A DNA stretch of 19,079 bases from Spirochaetaceae bacterium (GTDB lineage Bacteria > Spirochaetota > Spirochaetia > SZUA-6 > Bin103), in assembly GCA_028820215.1 (NCBI GenBank), contig JAPPKD010000236.1, forward strand, positions 1 through 19,079, given 5' to 3'. Of this stretch, positions 1-6,562 are shown in pieces. Each line of letters starts with the position of its first letter. Position 1 is the stretch's first letter. Position numbers and translations under genes: made by a program. Under the pieces are notes generated by a model that was given only the letters and a program-made list of their open reading frames with translations, ran no database searches and was not told the origin of the DNA.

Positions 1-718
1 CCTCGTAGCGGGCGATGTCGTCCGGCAGCGCGTGCAGCGGCCAATGCGGGGCGGTGTAGCCGACGTACAGGAAGAACGGCGCCCGCGTATCGGCCGCCTG
101 CTCCACCATGGTCGCCGCGTGGTCGCTGATGGCGTCGGTGAGGTAATAGGAGTCCGCCTCGGCGGCGGCGTCGATCAGCCGGTCGTCGCGCACCATGAAG
201 GGGGGATTGAAGTAGCTGCCGCCGCCGCCGGCCATGCCGTAGTGGGTGTCGAAGCCGCGTTGCACCGGCAGTGGATGGTCGGGCGTGCCGGGCCGCCAGG
301 TGTCCGGGCGGTTCGCCTGGTAGCCGCCGCCGACGTGCCACTTGCCCGCCATCATGGTCCGGTAGCCCCCCGCCCGGAGCCCCTCGGCGATCGTGACGCA
401 GTCGTCGCGCAGGTAGCCCTGGTACTCCGGGATGCCATAGTTGCCGGCCATGTGGCCGACACCGGCCTGGTGCGGGTAGAGCCCGGTCAGCAGCGCGGCG
501 CGCGTCGGGCAGCAGCGCGCGCAGTTGTACGCCTGCGAGAAGCGCAGCCCGGACCCCGCCAGGGCGTCCAGGTTCGGCGTCGCGATCTCCGACCCATAGC
601 AGCCGATGTCGGAGTAGCCCAGGTCGTCCGCCAGGATGACCACGAAGTTGGGACGCCTCGCCGCACTCCCGTCCGCTCGCTCCACCGTCTCCACCATGCC
701 GCCGAGCCTAAGTCGCAT
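1..718 (-). CDS. Arylsulfatase (S1 family), N-terminal part, cut by the window edge
   Basis: This would hydrolyse sulfate esters, probably on a carbohydrate, using a formylglycine made from Cys by a formylglycine-generating enzyme that is not in the window. The frame is open from 718 to the left edge, about 239 codons. Counting from the ATG at 697, the visible landmarks are the metal-binding pair D24-D25 in LADDLGYSDIGCYG, the modification motif C62-C-P-T-R66 followed by AALLTG, a GKWHVGG segment, and FFLYVGYTAPHWPLHA. The second half, including the DxxH/K metal and active-site segment, lies outside. Two in-frame ATGs compete: 697, and 718, which has a GGGGG run 4 bases before it and gives 7 extra residues. 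No signal peptide is visible with either, so the enzyme looks cytoplasmic. Family assignment is firm; substrate is unknown. Confidence 0.93.
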   Translation of the reverse strand, partial: MRLRLGGMVETVERADGSAARRPNFVVILADDLGYSDIGCYGSEIATPNLDALAGSGLRFSQAYNCARCCPTRAALLTGLYPHQAGVGHMAGNYGIPEYQGYLRDDCVTIAEGLRAGGYRTMMAGKWHVGGGYQANRPDTWRPGTPDHPLPVQRGFDTHYGMAGGGGSYFNPPFMVRDDRLIDAAAEADSYYLTDAISDHAATMVEQAADTRAPFFLYVGYTAPHWPLHALPDDIARYE

Positions 719-954
719 CGGCCCCCGGAACAAGTGCAAGAGCGGCGAACGCCGCGCATCACCGGCGTCCCGCTACATGCGCGAACGCAGCAGCATTCCG
801 CGCTGGTACCAGGTACACCTGGGCACGGCCGACTTCGGCGACGCGCGCGCCGCCACCCGCATCCTCCCGTTTGCCACCTTCTGCCGCGAGCTGTTGCTGC
901 CATCACTCGAAGGCGCACAGCATTACGGCCGGCGAGCAGCGCGCAAGCACTCTC
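719..954. other. Intergenic stretch between sulfatase and HicB; possible coding remnant
   Basis: There is no intact gene. On the plus strand, from the ATG at 777 to about 925, one frame has strongly GC-biased third positions and reads like protein (MRERSSIPRWYQVHLGTADF at the start, then an ILPFATFCRELLLP segment). It has no recognisable start context and degenerates after that. It may be a decayed gene fragment. I do not recognise the family. Confidence 0.3.
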
Positions 955-1434
955 CTACGACATCGCCGATCCGCCGACGGCGGACCGGTTGCCGGCACTT
1001 CTTGTCTCGGTCGGCGCGGACTCTACCACCAGTTCGTGTCCGAGTGCCCGCAGCGCATCGTGGATCCGGCTGACGGACGTTCCGTGACGCGGGTCGAGCA
1101 TTCGTCGCACCACCTTCTCATCGACGCCGAGCCGGCGAGCGAGTGCCGTGCGGGACAGTCCACTATCCCGAAACGCGAGGGCAAGAGCCGCCTTCGCAGC
1201 CGTTCCGGGGGGGACAGCGACATTGTATTCCCCTGGGCGGCAGGCGCTCGGCGGCGGAATGGGTTCGTGGTCGTCGAGGCGCCCGGCGACCGCTTCGTCC
1301 AGCGCGTCGGCCGCTTCGGCGAGTGCATCCGCCTCGTCGGCGCCGCTGGTCAGACACTCGGGCAGGTCCCGAAACGAAACGACAAACTCTTCAGCGCCCG
1401 TGCGGCGCAACTCGGCAGGATAAACGAAACGCAT
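955..1434 (-). CDS. hicB: HicB-type antitoxin
   Basis: This antitoxin neutralises HicA and normally represses its own operon. Residues 1-65 are the HicB degenerate RNase-H-like domain: YPAELRR, then FVVSFRDLPECLTSGADEADALAEA in shortened form, and AGRLDDHEPIPPPS. Residues about 84-132 form an Xre-like helix-turn-helix (LSRTALARRLGVDEKVVRRML), the usual DNA-binding half of HTH-type HicB. The ATG at 1434-1432 overlaps the hicA stop as TGATG, with GGGGGAG just upstream, so the pair is translationally coupled. An extra TTG codon directly before the ATG is a less likely start. Length (159 aa) is normal for the family; the last 20 or so residues, rich in Ser, Ala and Arg, look like an unstructured tail. 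Confidence 0.9.
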   Translation of the reverse strand: MRFVYPAELRRTGAEEFVVSFRDLPECLTSGADEADALAEAADALDEAVAGRLDDHEPIPPPSACRPGEYNVAVPPGTAAKAALALAFRDSGLSRTALARRLGVDEKVVRRMLDPRHGTSVSRIHDALRALGHELVVESAPTETRSAGNRSAVGGSAMS

Positions 1435-1691
1435 CAACTCCCCCTGTCGTTCTGTTTCTTCCCCATCTTCCCGGGCTCGACAAGGTCACTCCGATTGAGG
1501 CCCAGCTGGCGAACCATGGCGGACAGGAGCCCGGCAGAAATCTCCTTCCGACGGTCTTTGACCGTGGTCTTCCGCGACCCATAGTACAACGTGACATGAC
1601 TGCCCTTGCCGCGCTTGGAGTCGATACGAACGGAAACCCCGCGAATCCGCGCAACCTCAGAGACTCGTTCGACAAACTCCCTCCCCGTCAC
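1434..1691 (-). CDS. hicA: HicA-type mRNA interferase toxin
   Basis: This small toxin cleaves mRNA during translation. It has the dsRNA-binding-like HicA fold: TGREFVERVSEV at the start, then KGSHVTLYYG with the catalytic-type His at residue 32 in the Gly-Ser-His motif, then the C-terminal EISAGLLSAMVRQLGL helix and DL. I chose the GTG at 1691-1689 because HicA proteins usually begin with this (x)(T/N)GRE segment. The frame stays open further upstream, with a TTG at 1727, but that part shows no family similarity. The length of 85 aa is typical. It is the first gene of the hicAB pair, the commonest order, and overlaps hicB by one base. Composition is less GC-rich than the flanking sulfatases, in line with mobile toxin-antitoxin modules. 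Confidence 0.88.
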   Translation of the reverse strand: MTGREFVERVSEVARIRGVSVRIDSKRGKGSHVTLYYGSRKTTVKDRRKEISAGLLSAMVRQLGLNRSDLVEPGKMGKKQNDRGS

Positions 1692-1975
1692 TGCCCCATG
1701 ATCGGACGTTAGTGTCCGACAGGTCAAGCCACCCGAATGTGCGTCGATCTCCGCGACAGCCCGCGCATTGACCCGGCGAAACTTGGGAGCGAGAATCTCG
1801 GTACCAGGAAGATGAGGAACTCGGGCGACCGCAGCTTGACGCTACAGGTCGACAAGCGGCGGCACGCGGAGGTTCTGGAGGCCACCGGCGTCGGGACGGT
1901 GGCGCGTTGTGGCGGGCCGTTCCGCTACGGAGCACCTGTGCAGCCAAGTGTTCCGCCCGGTAGACGGGGTCCTTG

Positions 1976-3454
1976 ATGGCGAACAGTCGGCCCAATTTCC
2001 TGTTTCTGATCGCGCACGACATCTCGCTGCGGTTCGGCTGTTACGGCGACCCGCGCGCGGTCACCCCGAACATCGATGCGCTCGCCGCCGGCGGCGCCCT
2101 GTTCGAGAACGCGTTCTGCCAGTTCCCGATGTGTGCGCCGGCGCGCACGTGCCTGATGACCGGGTGCCGGCCCGGCACCGTGCAGCGCTACGGCATCGGC
2201 GCCGCCGATTTCTACGCCGGACTGCGCCGCCGGCTGCCCTGGATCCGCACCCTCCCGGAGTTGCTGCGCGGCGCCGGCTACCGCACGGTAAGCCTGCACA
2301 AGGTGCTGCACGAGTACGAGGCCGACCCGCCGAGCTGGAGCGAGCCGCCCTGGTACGCGGCCACCGGCGCGGTGCCGGCCTGGTGTCCTGACGACTTCGA
2401 CTGCCGCGAACGGGCACGGCGCTACCGCTCGGCCGCCAACCGCAGCCTCATGGAAGCACGCTTCCGGCTGCTGCAGGCGGCCGAACCGGATGCCATCACC
2501 CAATTCAAACGCTGGCGGGGCGGCCCGGTCGAACGTGAGCCGGCAGGCGACCAGGACTACTACGCCGGCGCCACCGCCGACCAGGCGATCGCCCTGCTGC
2601 ACGCCCACGCCGCCGAGCGCGACGCCCCGCCGCTGTTTCTGGGCGTAGGGTTCTGCAACACCCACCTGCCGTGGCTGGCCCCGGAGCACTACTGGCGGTT
2701 GCACGATGCCACCGACTTCGCCGCCGGAGCCGGCTACGACACCGCCCGCCCCTCCCCGCTCGCGGAGGAACTCGCCGTGGCCGGCAACGAGCCGTTCCAG
2801 TACTACCGGCAGGACGATCACGTCGCGGGAGCCCGTGCCGCCTGGCAGCCCACCGCGCTGCAGGCCCAGGAACTGCGCCGCGGCCACTACGCCGCGGTCA
2901 GTTACCTGGACGCCCAGGTCGGCCGCATCCTCGCCGCCCTCGACGACACCGGCCTGGCCGGCAGCACCGCGGTGGTGTTCACCACCGACCACGGCTTCGC
3001 TCTCGGCGAGCACCGCCACTGGGGCAAGGGCATGCCCTGGGAGCCCGACCTGCGCGTCCCGCTCCTGCTGCGCACCCCGCACGGCGGCGCGGGCCAACGC
3101 GTGGCCGCGCTTGCGGAGCATATCGACCTGCTGCCCACCCTCGTGGAGCAGGCCGGCCTCGAACCGCCCGCCTGGGCCGAGGGCGGCAGCCTCACGCCGT
3201 TGCTCCGCAACCCCGCCGCCCCCGGCAAGCAGGCGGTGTTCTCCCGGGCGGTACGCGGCGCGCTCACCGCCCACTCCGCCCGCACGCCTCACCACCGCTA
3301 CACCCGCTGGCTCGACCCCGCCGGCCGCCTGCATGCCGAGGAACTCTACGACCACCGCTCCGATCCCGCGGAGACTCACAATCTCGCCGCGCACGCCGAC
3401 CGGTCCCTCCTCACCCGCCTGCGCACCCTCTCCCCAAGCATCACCCGAAGCTGA
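1976..3454 (+). CDS. Sulfatase of the iduronate-2-sulfatase / COG3119 type
   Basis: A complete 492-aa sulfatase, probably acting on a sulfated sugar. The ATG at 1976 is preferred over the TTG directly before it; ACGGGGT lies upstream as a weak ribosome-binding site. The N-terminus reads RPNFLFLIAHDISLRFGCYG, so the usual first Asp of the metal-binding Asp-Asp pair is His14 and only D15 remains. This His-Asp variant is, as I recall, found in a subset of COG3119 sulfatases. The modification motif is C53-A-P-A-R57 followed by TCLMTG. The C-terminal metal segment TTDHGFALGEHRHWGKG lies at about residues 335-350. The tail has LYDHRSDPAETHNLAA, the usual end of the family. No signal peptide is present. 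It stands alone on the plus strand between hicAB and the nuclease gene. The specific substrate cannot be read from sequence. Confidence 0.93.
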   Translation: MANSRPNFLFLIAHDISLRFGCYGDPRAVTPNIDALAAGGALFENAFCQFPMCAPARTCLMTGCRPGTVQRYGIGAADFYAGLRRRLPWIRTLPELLRGAGYRTVSLHKVLHEYEADPPSWSEPPWYAATGAVPAWCPDDFDCRERARRYRSAANRSLMEARFRLLQAAEPDAITQFKRWRGGPVEREPAGDQDYYAGATADQAIALLHAHAAERDAPPLFLGVGFCNTHLPWLAPEHYWRLHDATDFAAGAGYDTARPSPLAEELAVAGNEPFQYYRQDDHVAGARAAWQPTALQAQELRRGHYAAVSYLDAQVGRILAALDDTGLAGSTAVVFTTDHGFALGEHRHWGKGMPWEPDLRVPLLLRTPHGGAGQRVAALAEHIDLLPTLVEQAGLEPPAWAEGGSLTPLLRNPAAPGKQAVFSRAVRGALTAHSARTPHHRYTRWLDPAGRLHAEELYDHRSDPAETHNLAAHADRSLLTRLRTLSPSITRS

Positions 3455-3554
3455 CCGCGGCACCCCTGTCCCGATCCGTCGAGAGTCGGTGTCGCCATGC
3501 CACGCAAGTTGATGACAATATGCCAAGTTCTACGGTACACAATGCGTCCAATAC

Positions 3555-4250
3555 ATGGTGTCTCGCATCGACGCACGCACCCTTCGATCGGCCATCCTGG
3601 CAATCGCCGTCTGCTTCGTGGCCGCCGTGGGATTCGCGCATCCGGGCGGGAGGGCGAGCGACGGCTGCCACTACTGCCGCTCGAACTGCGAGAAGTGGAA
3701 CCTCGAGAAGGACGAACGCCACTGCCACGACGAAGGCTCCAACTCCTCGGCATCCAACGCCGCGCCGCCGCAGCGCGTGGCTTGCGAGCGCGGCAGCGGC
3801 GAGACCTGGCGCGGGCTGGTCGTGGCGCCGGAGTGCCGCTGCACACCGTACGATCGGGATGACTACCCCTATCCGCAGAGCGTCGAGCCGCTGATCGCAC
3901 AGAGAGACGGCATGACTTCCAAGTACAGCGGGACGATATTTCGTAGCCTGAAGGAGTCGGACATCGAGCACGTCGTGTCGCTCTCCGAGGCGCACGACAG
4001 TGGATTGTGCGCCGCCGGTGCCGCCACGCGCCGGCAGTTTGCCCGCGACCTCGACAACCTGGCGCTGGCCGCGCCGCAACTGAACCGCTACCAGAAGCGC
4101 GGTTTCGACGCCGCCGAGTGGCTGCCGCCGCGGAACCGGTGCTGGTACGCCCAGACCATCATCGCCGTACGGCAGGAGTACCGGTTGACCATCGATCGTC
4201 ACGAGGTCAAAGCTCTGGAACGCGTGCTGGCGGATTGCCGTCCGAGCTGA
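3555..4250 (+). CDS. Secreted HNH-family nuclease with Cys/His-rich N-terminal segment
   Basis: A 231-aa exported protein, probably a nonspecific or DNA-directed endonuclease. Residues 1-28 form a Sec signal peptide (Arg near the start, then ILAIAVCFVAAVGFA). Residues 29-60 carry HPGG, then Cys and His clustered as DGCHYCRSNC and RHCHD, resembling the small YHYH-like domain that often precedes secreted HNH nucleases. Residues 124-229 match the secreted DUF1524/HNH pattern: YSGTIF, then DIEHVVSLSEAHDSG with H139 as the likely general base, DLDNLALAAPQLNR with the metal-binding Asn region, EWLPP, CWYA and a terminal Cys. The even spread of cysteines suggests disulfides outside the cytoplasm. 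It starts with ATG; no good ribosome-binding site is visible. A Cys/His-rich metal-binding protein without catalysis is the alternative, but the DIEHVV and NLALA pair argues for a nuclease. Confidence 0.82.
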   Translation: MVSRIDARTLRSAILAIAVCFVAAVGFAHPGGRASDGCHYCRSNCEKWNLEKDERHCHDEGSNSSASNAAPPQRVACERGSGETWRGLVVAPECRCTPYDRDDYPYPQSVEPLIAQRDGMTSKYSGTIFRSLKESDIEHVVSLSEAHDSGLCAAGAATRRQFARDLDNLALAAPQLNRYQKRGFDAAEWLPPRNRCWYAQTIIAVRQEYRLTIDRHEVKALERVLADCRPS

Positions 4251-4256
4251 GGCGGA

Positions 4257-4273
4257 CCGTCACGCCGTGACGG
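4257..4273 (+). terminator. Short hairpin just after the nuclease gene
   Basis: CCGTCACG and CGTGACGG form a perfect 8-bp inverted repeat around a single C (in practice a stem of 6 with a 5-base loop), 7 bases after the stop codon. There is no T-run, so it may act as a weak terminator or mRNA-end stabiliser rather than a classic intrinsic terminator. Confidence 0.4.
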
Positions 4274-4313
4274 GGAAAGACGACTATAACATCACGCTGC
4301 GGATGCACTTGGA

Positions 4314-4547
4314 TCACGAGGCGTACAGGTCGACGTAGTGCTGCGGCGGATCCCACGGCTCGTGCGGATCGAAGCAGTCCACCCACAGGAAGAACCTGTC
4401 GTGCGCGCGGTTGAGCTCGATCCAGTCGGCGACGTCCTGGAAGGTGCGCGCGGCGAAGGTGTCGCGCTCGGTCTGCCAGTGGCGCTGCCGCCAGCGGTTG
4501 TGGTTGGCACGCATCCGCTCCGGCGCGCGGATCTTCTCCGGCGCGCA
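4314..4547 (-). pseudogene. Internal fragment of a sulfatase gene
   Basis: About 77 codons read as the middle of a sulfatase: APEKIRAPERMRANHNRW, then TFQDVADWIELN, then DRFFLWVDCFDPHEPWDPP followed by QHYVDLY. The FFLWVDCFDPHEPWDPP segment is characteristic of one clade of S1 sulfatases. The frame stops at 4316-4314 immediately after DLYAS. Neither the CxPxR segment nor the C-terminal metal-binding segment is present on either side, so both ends are lost. The three intact sulfatases in the window have different sequences here, so it is not a copy of one of them that I can see. It is a remnant of a fourth sulfatase. Confidence 0.75.
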
Positions 4548-4644
4548 AGTACATCCTGTTTGTTTCGTACGGCAAAACCGTTTCCAAGGCGTTCCGCAAT
4601 GCCCGAGCTGTGCCTGAGGCTGGTGACAGAGTTCCGGGGCGCCG

Positions 4645-4846
4645 GTGACGCCGGAAGGGTTGCTTGAAGCAGCCGAGGCCCTGGTTTCCCCCAGGACGCG
4701 GCCGGCCATCGAGAGCAAGTATTCGTCGCTCGATCTCGACGGCTTATTACGCTCTATTCACCGCGCTCACAGCGGAGGTCGCCCGGCCCTACCGGCGGGA
4801 AGTGAAAGATACCGCTCGCAGACTGGTCGAGCACGGCAGGGCCCGC
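4645..4846 (+). pseudogene. Frameshifted, truncated HEPN-domain protein
   Basis: Two frames together give the start of a small HEPN protein. Frame one begins with the GTG at 4645: MTPEGLLEAAEALVSPR. A shift of frame near 4695 leads into GRPSRASIRRSISTAYYALF, then TALTAEVARPYR and ARRLVEHGRAR. The xRRAxSTAYYALFxAL helix followed by a (R/A)(L/x)xHG motif is typical of the stand-alone HEPN proteins often found beside nucleotidyltransferases or toxins; R-R-L-V-E-H fits RX4H. The C-terminal half is missing: homology ends just before a promoter-like TATACT at 4852. It is therefore broken by a frameshift and a truncation. Confidence 0.6.
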
Positions 4847-4851
4847 TCATT

Positions 4852-4857
4852 TATACT
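4852..4857 (+). promoter_or_regulatory. Candidate -10 element of a leaderless antitoxin transcript
   Basis: TATACT lies 7 bases before the ATG at 4865, so transcription would start at or next to the start codon. No ribosome-binding site precedes this ATG. No convincing -35 box is present. Confidence 0.35.
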
Positions 4858-4864
4858 TGCGCGC

Positions 4865-4996
4865 ATGGCACAGGCTACCGTCTACCTTCCAGCGCACGTG
4901 CTGGAAGCGGCGCGGCAGCGAGCCCGCGAACAACACCGCGCTCTGGCCCATGGCAGCTTGCCCATGCTCCGGGATCGATCGGGGCAAACGACCTGA
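4865..4996 (+). pseudogene. VapB/CopG-like antitoxin remnant
   Basis: From the ATG at 4865 the frame reads MAQATVYLPAHVLEAARQRA and then REQ, closely matching the ribbon-helix-helix start of VapB/CopG-type antitoxins (a Met-x-x-x-Thr-Val-Tyr-Leu-Pro beta strand followed by a Glu/Ala/Arg helix). After about residue 24 the similarity ends, and the frame stops at 4996, 43 codons in all. This is shorter than a working antitoxin. From 4969 the other frame carries the end of a VapC toxin, so an internal deletion joining vapB to the 3' end of vapC is the simplest explanation. Confidence 0.5.
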
Positions 4997-5094
4997 TGAT
5001 CGCGTCGATCGCGCCGGCCGGTTCGGTCAGGCTCGTTACCCGCGCCTGGGACGAATTCGCGCGTGTCCCCGGCCTTGAAGTAGAACTCTGGTAA
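4969..5094 (+). pseudogene. C-terminal fragment of a VapC PIN-domain toxin
   Basis: The last 41 codons before the TAA at 5092-5094 read PGSIGANDLMIASIAPAGSV, then LVTRAWDEFARVPGLEVELW. This matches the end of VapC PIN ribonucleases, where (G)xNDxxIAAxA carries an acidic active-site residue and LVTxNxxEFxRVPGLxxExW is the closing strand and helix. The three upstream acidic residues and the whole N-terminal two-thirds are absent. It follows the antitoxin remnant in another frame and cannot be functional. Confidence 0.75.
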
Positions 5095-5138
5095 CCGACC
5101 CCGGCGGCAAGTCGCCCTCCCGCTCCGTCGGCCGGCCA

Positions 5139-6380
5139 ATGCGAAAGCCGAGGTTCGCCGCGGCGCCGGGCGCGTTCCGGTACCCGCCGTTCCGGTACCC
5201 GCCGTTCCGGCGGGTGTGGGTCACCGGGGTGCTGATCGCGCTCGCCGCCTGGACGGAACGGCTCGCGGCCGGCTGGCTGATCCTTACCGAGACCGACTCG
5301 GTGTTCCTGACCGCGGCGTCGTTTGCGGTTCGCCAGGCGCCGGGGCTGATCGCGGCGCCGATAGCCGGGGCGATCAGCGACCGTGTGCCGCGCAACCGGC
5401 TGCTTGGAATTGCCGCCGCCTGCCGGGCGGTGCTGCTGGCGCTGCTGGCGATCTTCGCCCTGTCGGGCCTGGAACCGCTGTGGGTCGCGTTCGTGCTGAT
5501 CGCGCTGGCCGGGGTCGCACACTCGTTCGAGACTCCGTCCACCCAGGCGCTGGTGACGGACTCCGTGCCGCGCCGCGCGGCGATGAACGCGGTCGCCCTG
5601 CAGTCGGTCGGCGCCCGTGGGATGGGTGCCCTGGGAGGGCTGATCGGCGGCGTGGTGATCGCCAGCTACGGCATCCCCGCCGCGCTGTTCGCCGGCGCCG
5701 TCGTATCCCTGGCCGGCGGACTCGTGGTGGGGACAATGCGCCCCGTCGCGCCGCGCGGAGCACGGACCGAGCGCCGCGACACCTCGGTCCTGCGGGACGT
5801 GGCTGACGGGTTGCGGGTGATGTTCTCCGTGCCGCTGGTGCGCACGCTGCTGGCCCTGGCGGTGCTGGTGGAGATGTTCGGTTTCGCCTACCACTCGGTG
5901 CTGCCCGCCGTCGCCCGCAACGTGCTGGAGGTGGGTGAGGTGGGCCTCGGCGTGCTGAGCATGATGGCCGGCTTCGGTTCGCTGGCGGGGGTAATCGCAC
6001 TCACCGCAATCGGCAACGTCCGCCGCAAGGGCCTGCTGCTGCTTGGCATCACCCTCGGCTACGGCGCGTTCCTGGTGTCGTTCGCCTCCTCGGGCGTGTT
6101 CCCGCTGTCGCTGGTCCTGATCACCGGTGTCGGGGCGATGGCGGCCGCGTTCGACGCGATGCAGTGGGTGCTGCTGCAACAGTACGTGCCGGACCACATG
6201 CGCGGACGCGCCATCGGCGGCTGGGTGTTCGCGATCGGCTTCGGATGGGTGGGCTATCTGGCCCTCGGAGCCGTCGCCGAATCCGTCGGCGTGCAGTGGG
6301 CCTTGGCAGCCACCGGAGCGCTGGTGGTAGTCACTGGCCTCACCGCCGCCGCGGTCGCCCCAAAGCTGCGCTCGGCGTAG
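5139..6380 (+). CDS. Major facilitator superfamily transporter (MFS_3 / EntS-like)
   Basis: A 413-aa integral membrane protein, probably a drug- or siderophore-type proton-coupled exporter of the inner membrane. About 12 hydrophobic segments are visible, such as VLIALAAW, LLALLAIFALSGL, LGITLGYGAFLVSFA and LGAVAESVG onward. The loop between helices 2 and 3 carries a motif-A-like GAISDRVPRNRLLG (residues 77-90). ETPSTQALVTDSVPRR and the QYVPDHMRGRAIG stretch near residue 350 are typical of MFS_3 (PF05977)/EntS relatives. The ATG at 5139 is the only convenient start; no good ribosome-binding site is visible. The N-terminus contains a repeated Phe-Arg-Tyr-Pro-Pro unit created by a 15-bp tandem repeat. 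It stands alone between decayed genes, and the substrate is unknown. Confidence 0.88.
   Translation: MRKPRFAAAPGAFRYPPFRYPPFRRVWVTGVLIALAAWTERLAAGWLILTETDSVFLTAASFAVRQAPGLIAAPIAGAISDRVPRNRLLGIAAACRAVLLALLAIFALSGLEPLWVAFVLIALAGVAHSFETPSTQALVTDSVPRRAAMNAVALQSVGARGMGALGGLIGGVVIASYGIPAALFAGAVVSLAGGLVVGTMRPVAPRGARTERRDTSVLRDVADGLRVMFSVPLVRTLLALAVLVEMFGFAYHSVLPAVARNVLEVGEVGLGVLSMMAGFGSLAGVIALTAIGNVRRKGLLLLGITLGYGAFLVSFASSGVFPLSLVLITGVGAMAAAFDAMQWVLLQQYVPDHMRGRAIGGWVFAIGFGWVGYLALGAVAESVGVQWALAATGALVVVTGLTAAAVAPKLRSA
5174..5210 (+). repeat. 15-bp tandem repeat, about 2.5 copies, inside the MFS gene
   Basis: GTTCCGGTACCCGCC occurs at 5174-5188 and 5189-5203 and is followed by a partial GTTCCGG at 5204-5210. 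The unit is a multiple of three, so it duplicates Phe-Arg-Tyr-Pro-Pro in the cytoplasmic N-terminus without disturbing the frame. Confidence 0.95.
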
Positions 6381-6396
6381 CTGGGCGTTGGGCAGG

Positions 6397-6525
6397 CCGC
6401 AGGCTCTGGCTGACCTCGCGCAACGGCCACACCGCCGGCCGCGGGTGGATCAGGTCGCGCTTCACCGCGTGGATCTCGCCGAGCATCTCCTCGCCCGGCT
6501 GCTCCGCGAGATCCTCCTTGATCAC
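6397..6525 (-). pseudogene. CorA-like Mg2+/Co2+ transporter fragment
   Basis: On the minus strand one frame reads IKEDLAEQPGEEMLGEIHAV followed by KRDL and AVWPLREV. This matches the CorA pattern (LxxxPxxExLxxIHxxKRxLxxLRxAVWPLREVxxxL) in the cytoplasmic helical domain before the membrane segments. Neither the N-terminal domain nor the transmembrane GMN signature is nearby, so this is a remnant of about 43 codons squeezed between the convergent MFS and Gfo/Idh genes. A chance resemblance cannot be fully excluded. Confidence 0.5.
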
Positions 6526-6562
6526 TCGATCCGCTCGCTCACCGCGTTGATGGCGTCTCTCC

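Noticed and set aside
32..1087. Plus-strand open frame of 351 codons
   Set aside because: Most of it is antisense to the first sulfatase, which has intact family motifs.
1737..1976. Small plus-strand open frame of 79 codons before the second sulfatase
   Set aside because: No ribosome-binding site, no family resemblance and mixed third-position composition; treated as noncoding.
1925..3526. Open frame of 533 codons on the minus strand
   Set aside because: Antisense shadow of the second sulfatase; composition is Gly/Val/Arg/Ala-rich without any recognisable motif.
4875..6197. Open frame of 440 codons on the minus strand
   Set aside because: Antisense to the MFS gene, with a His/Gln/Arg-rich low-information product.
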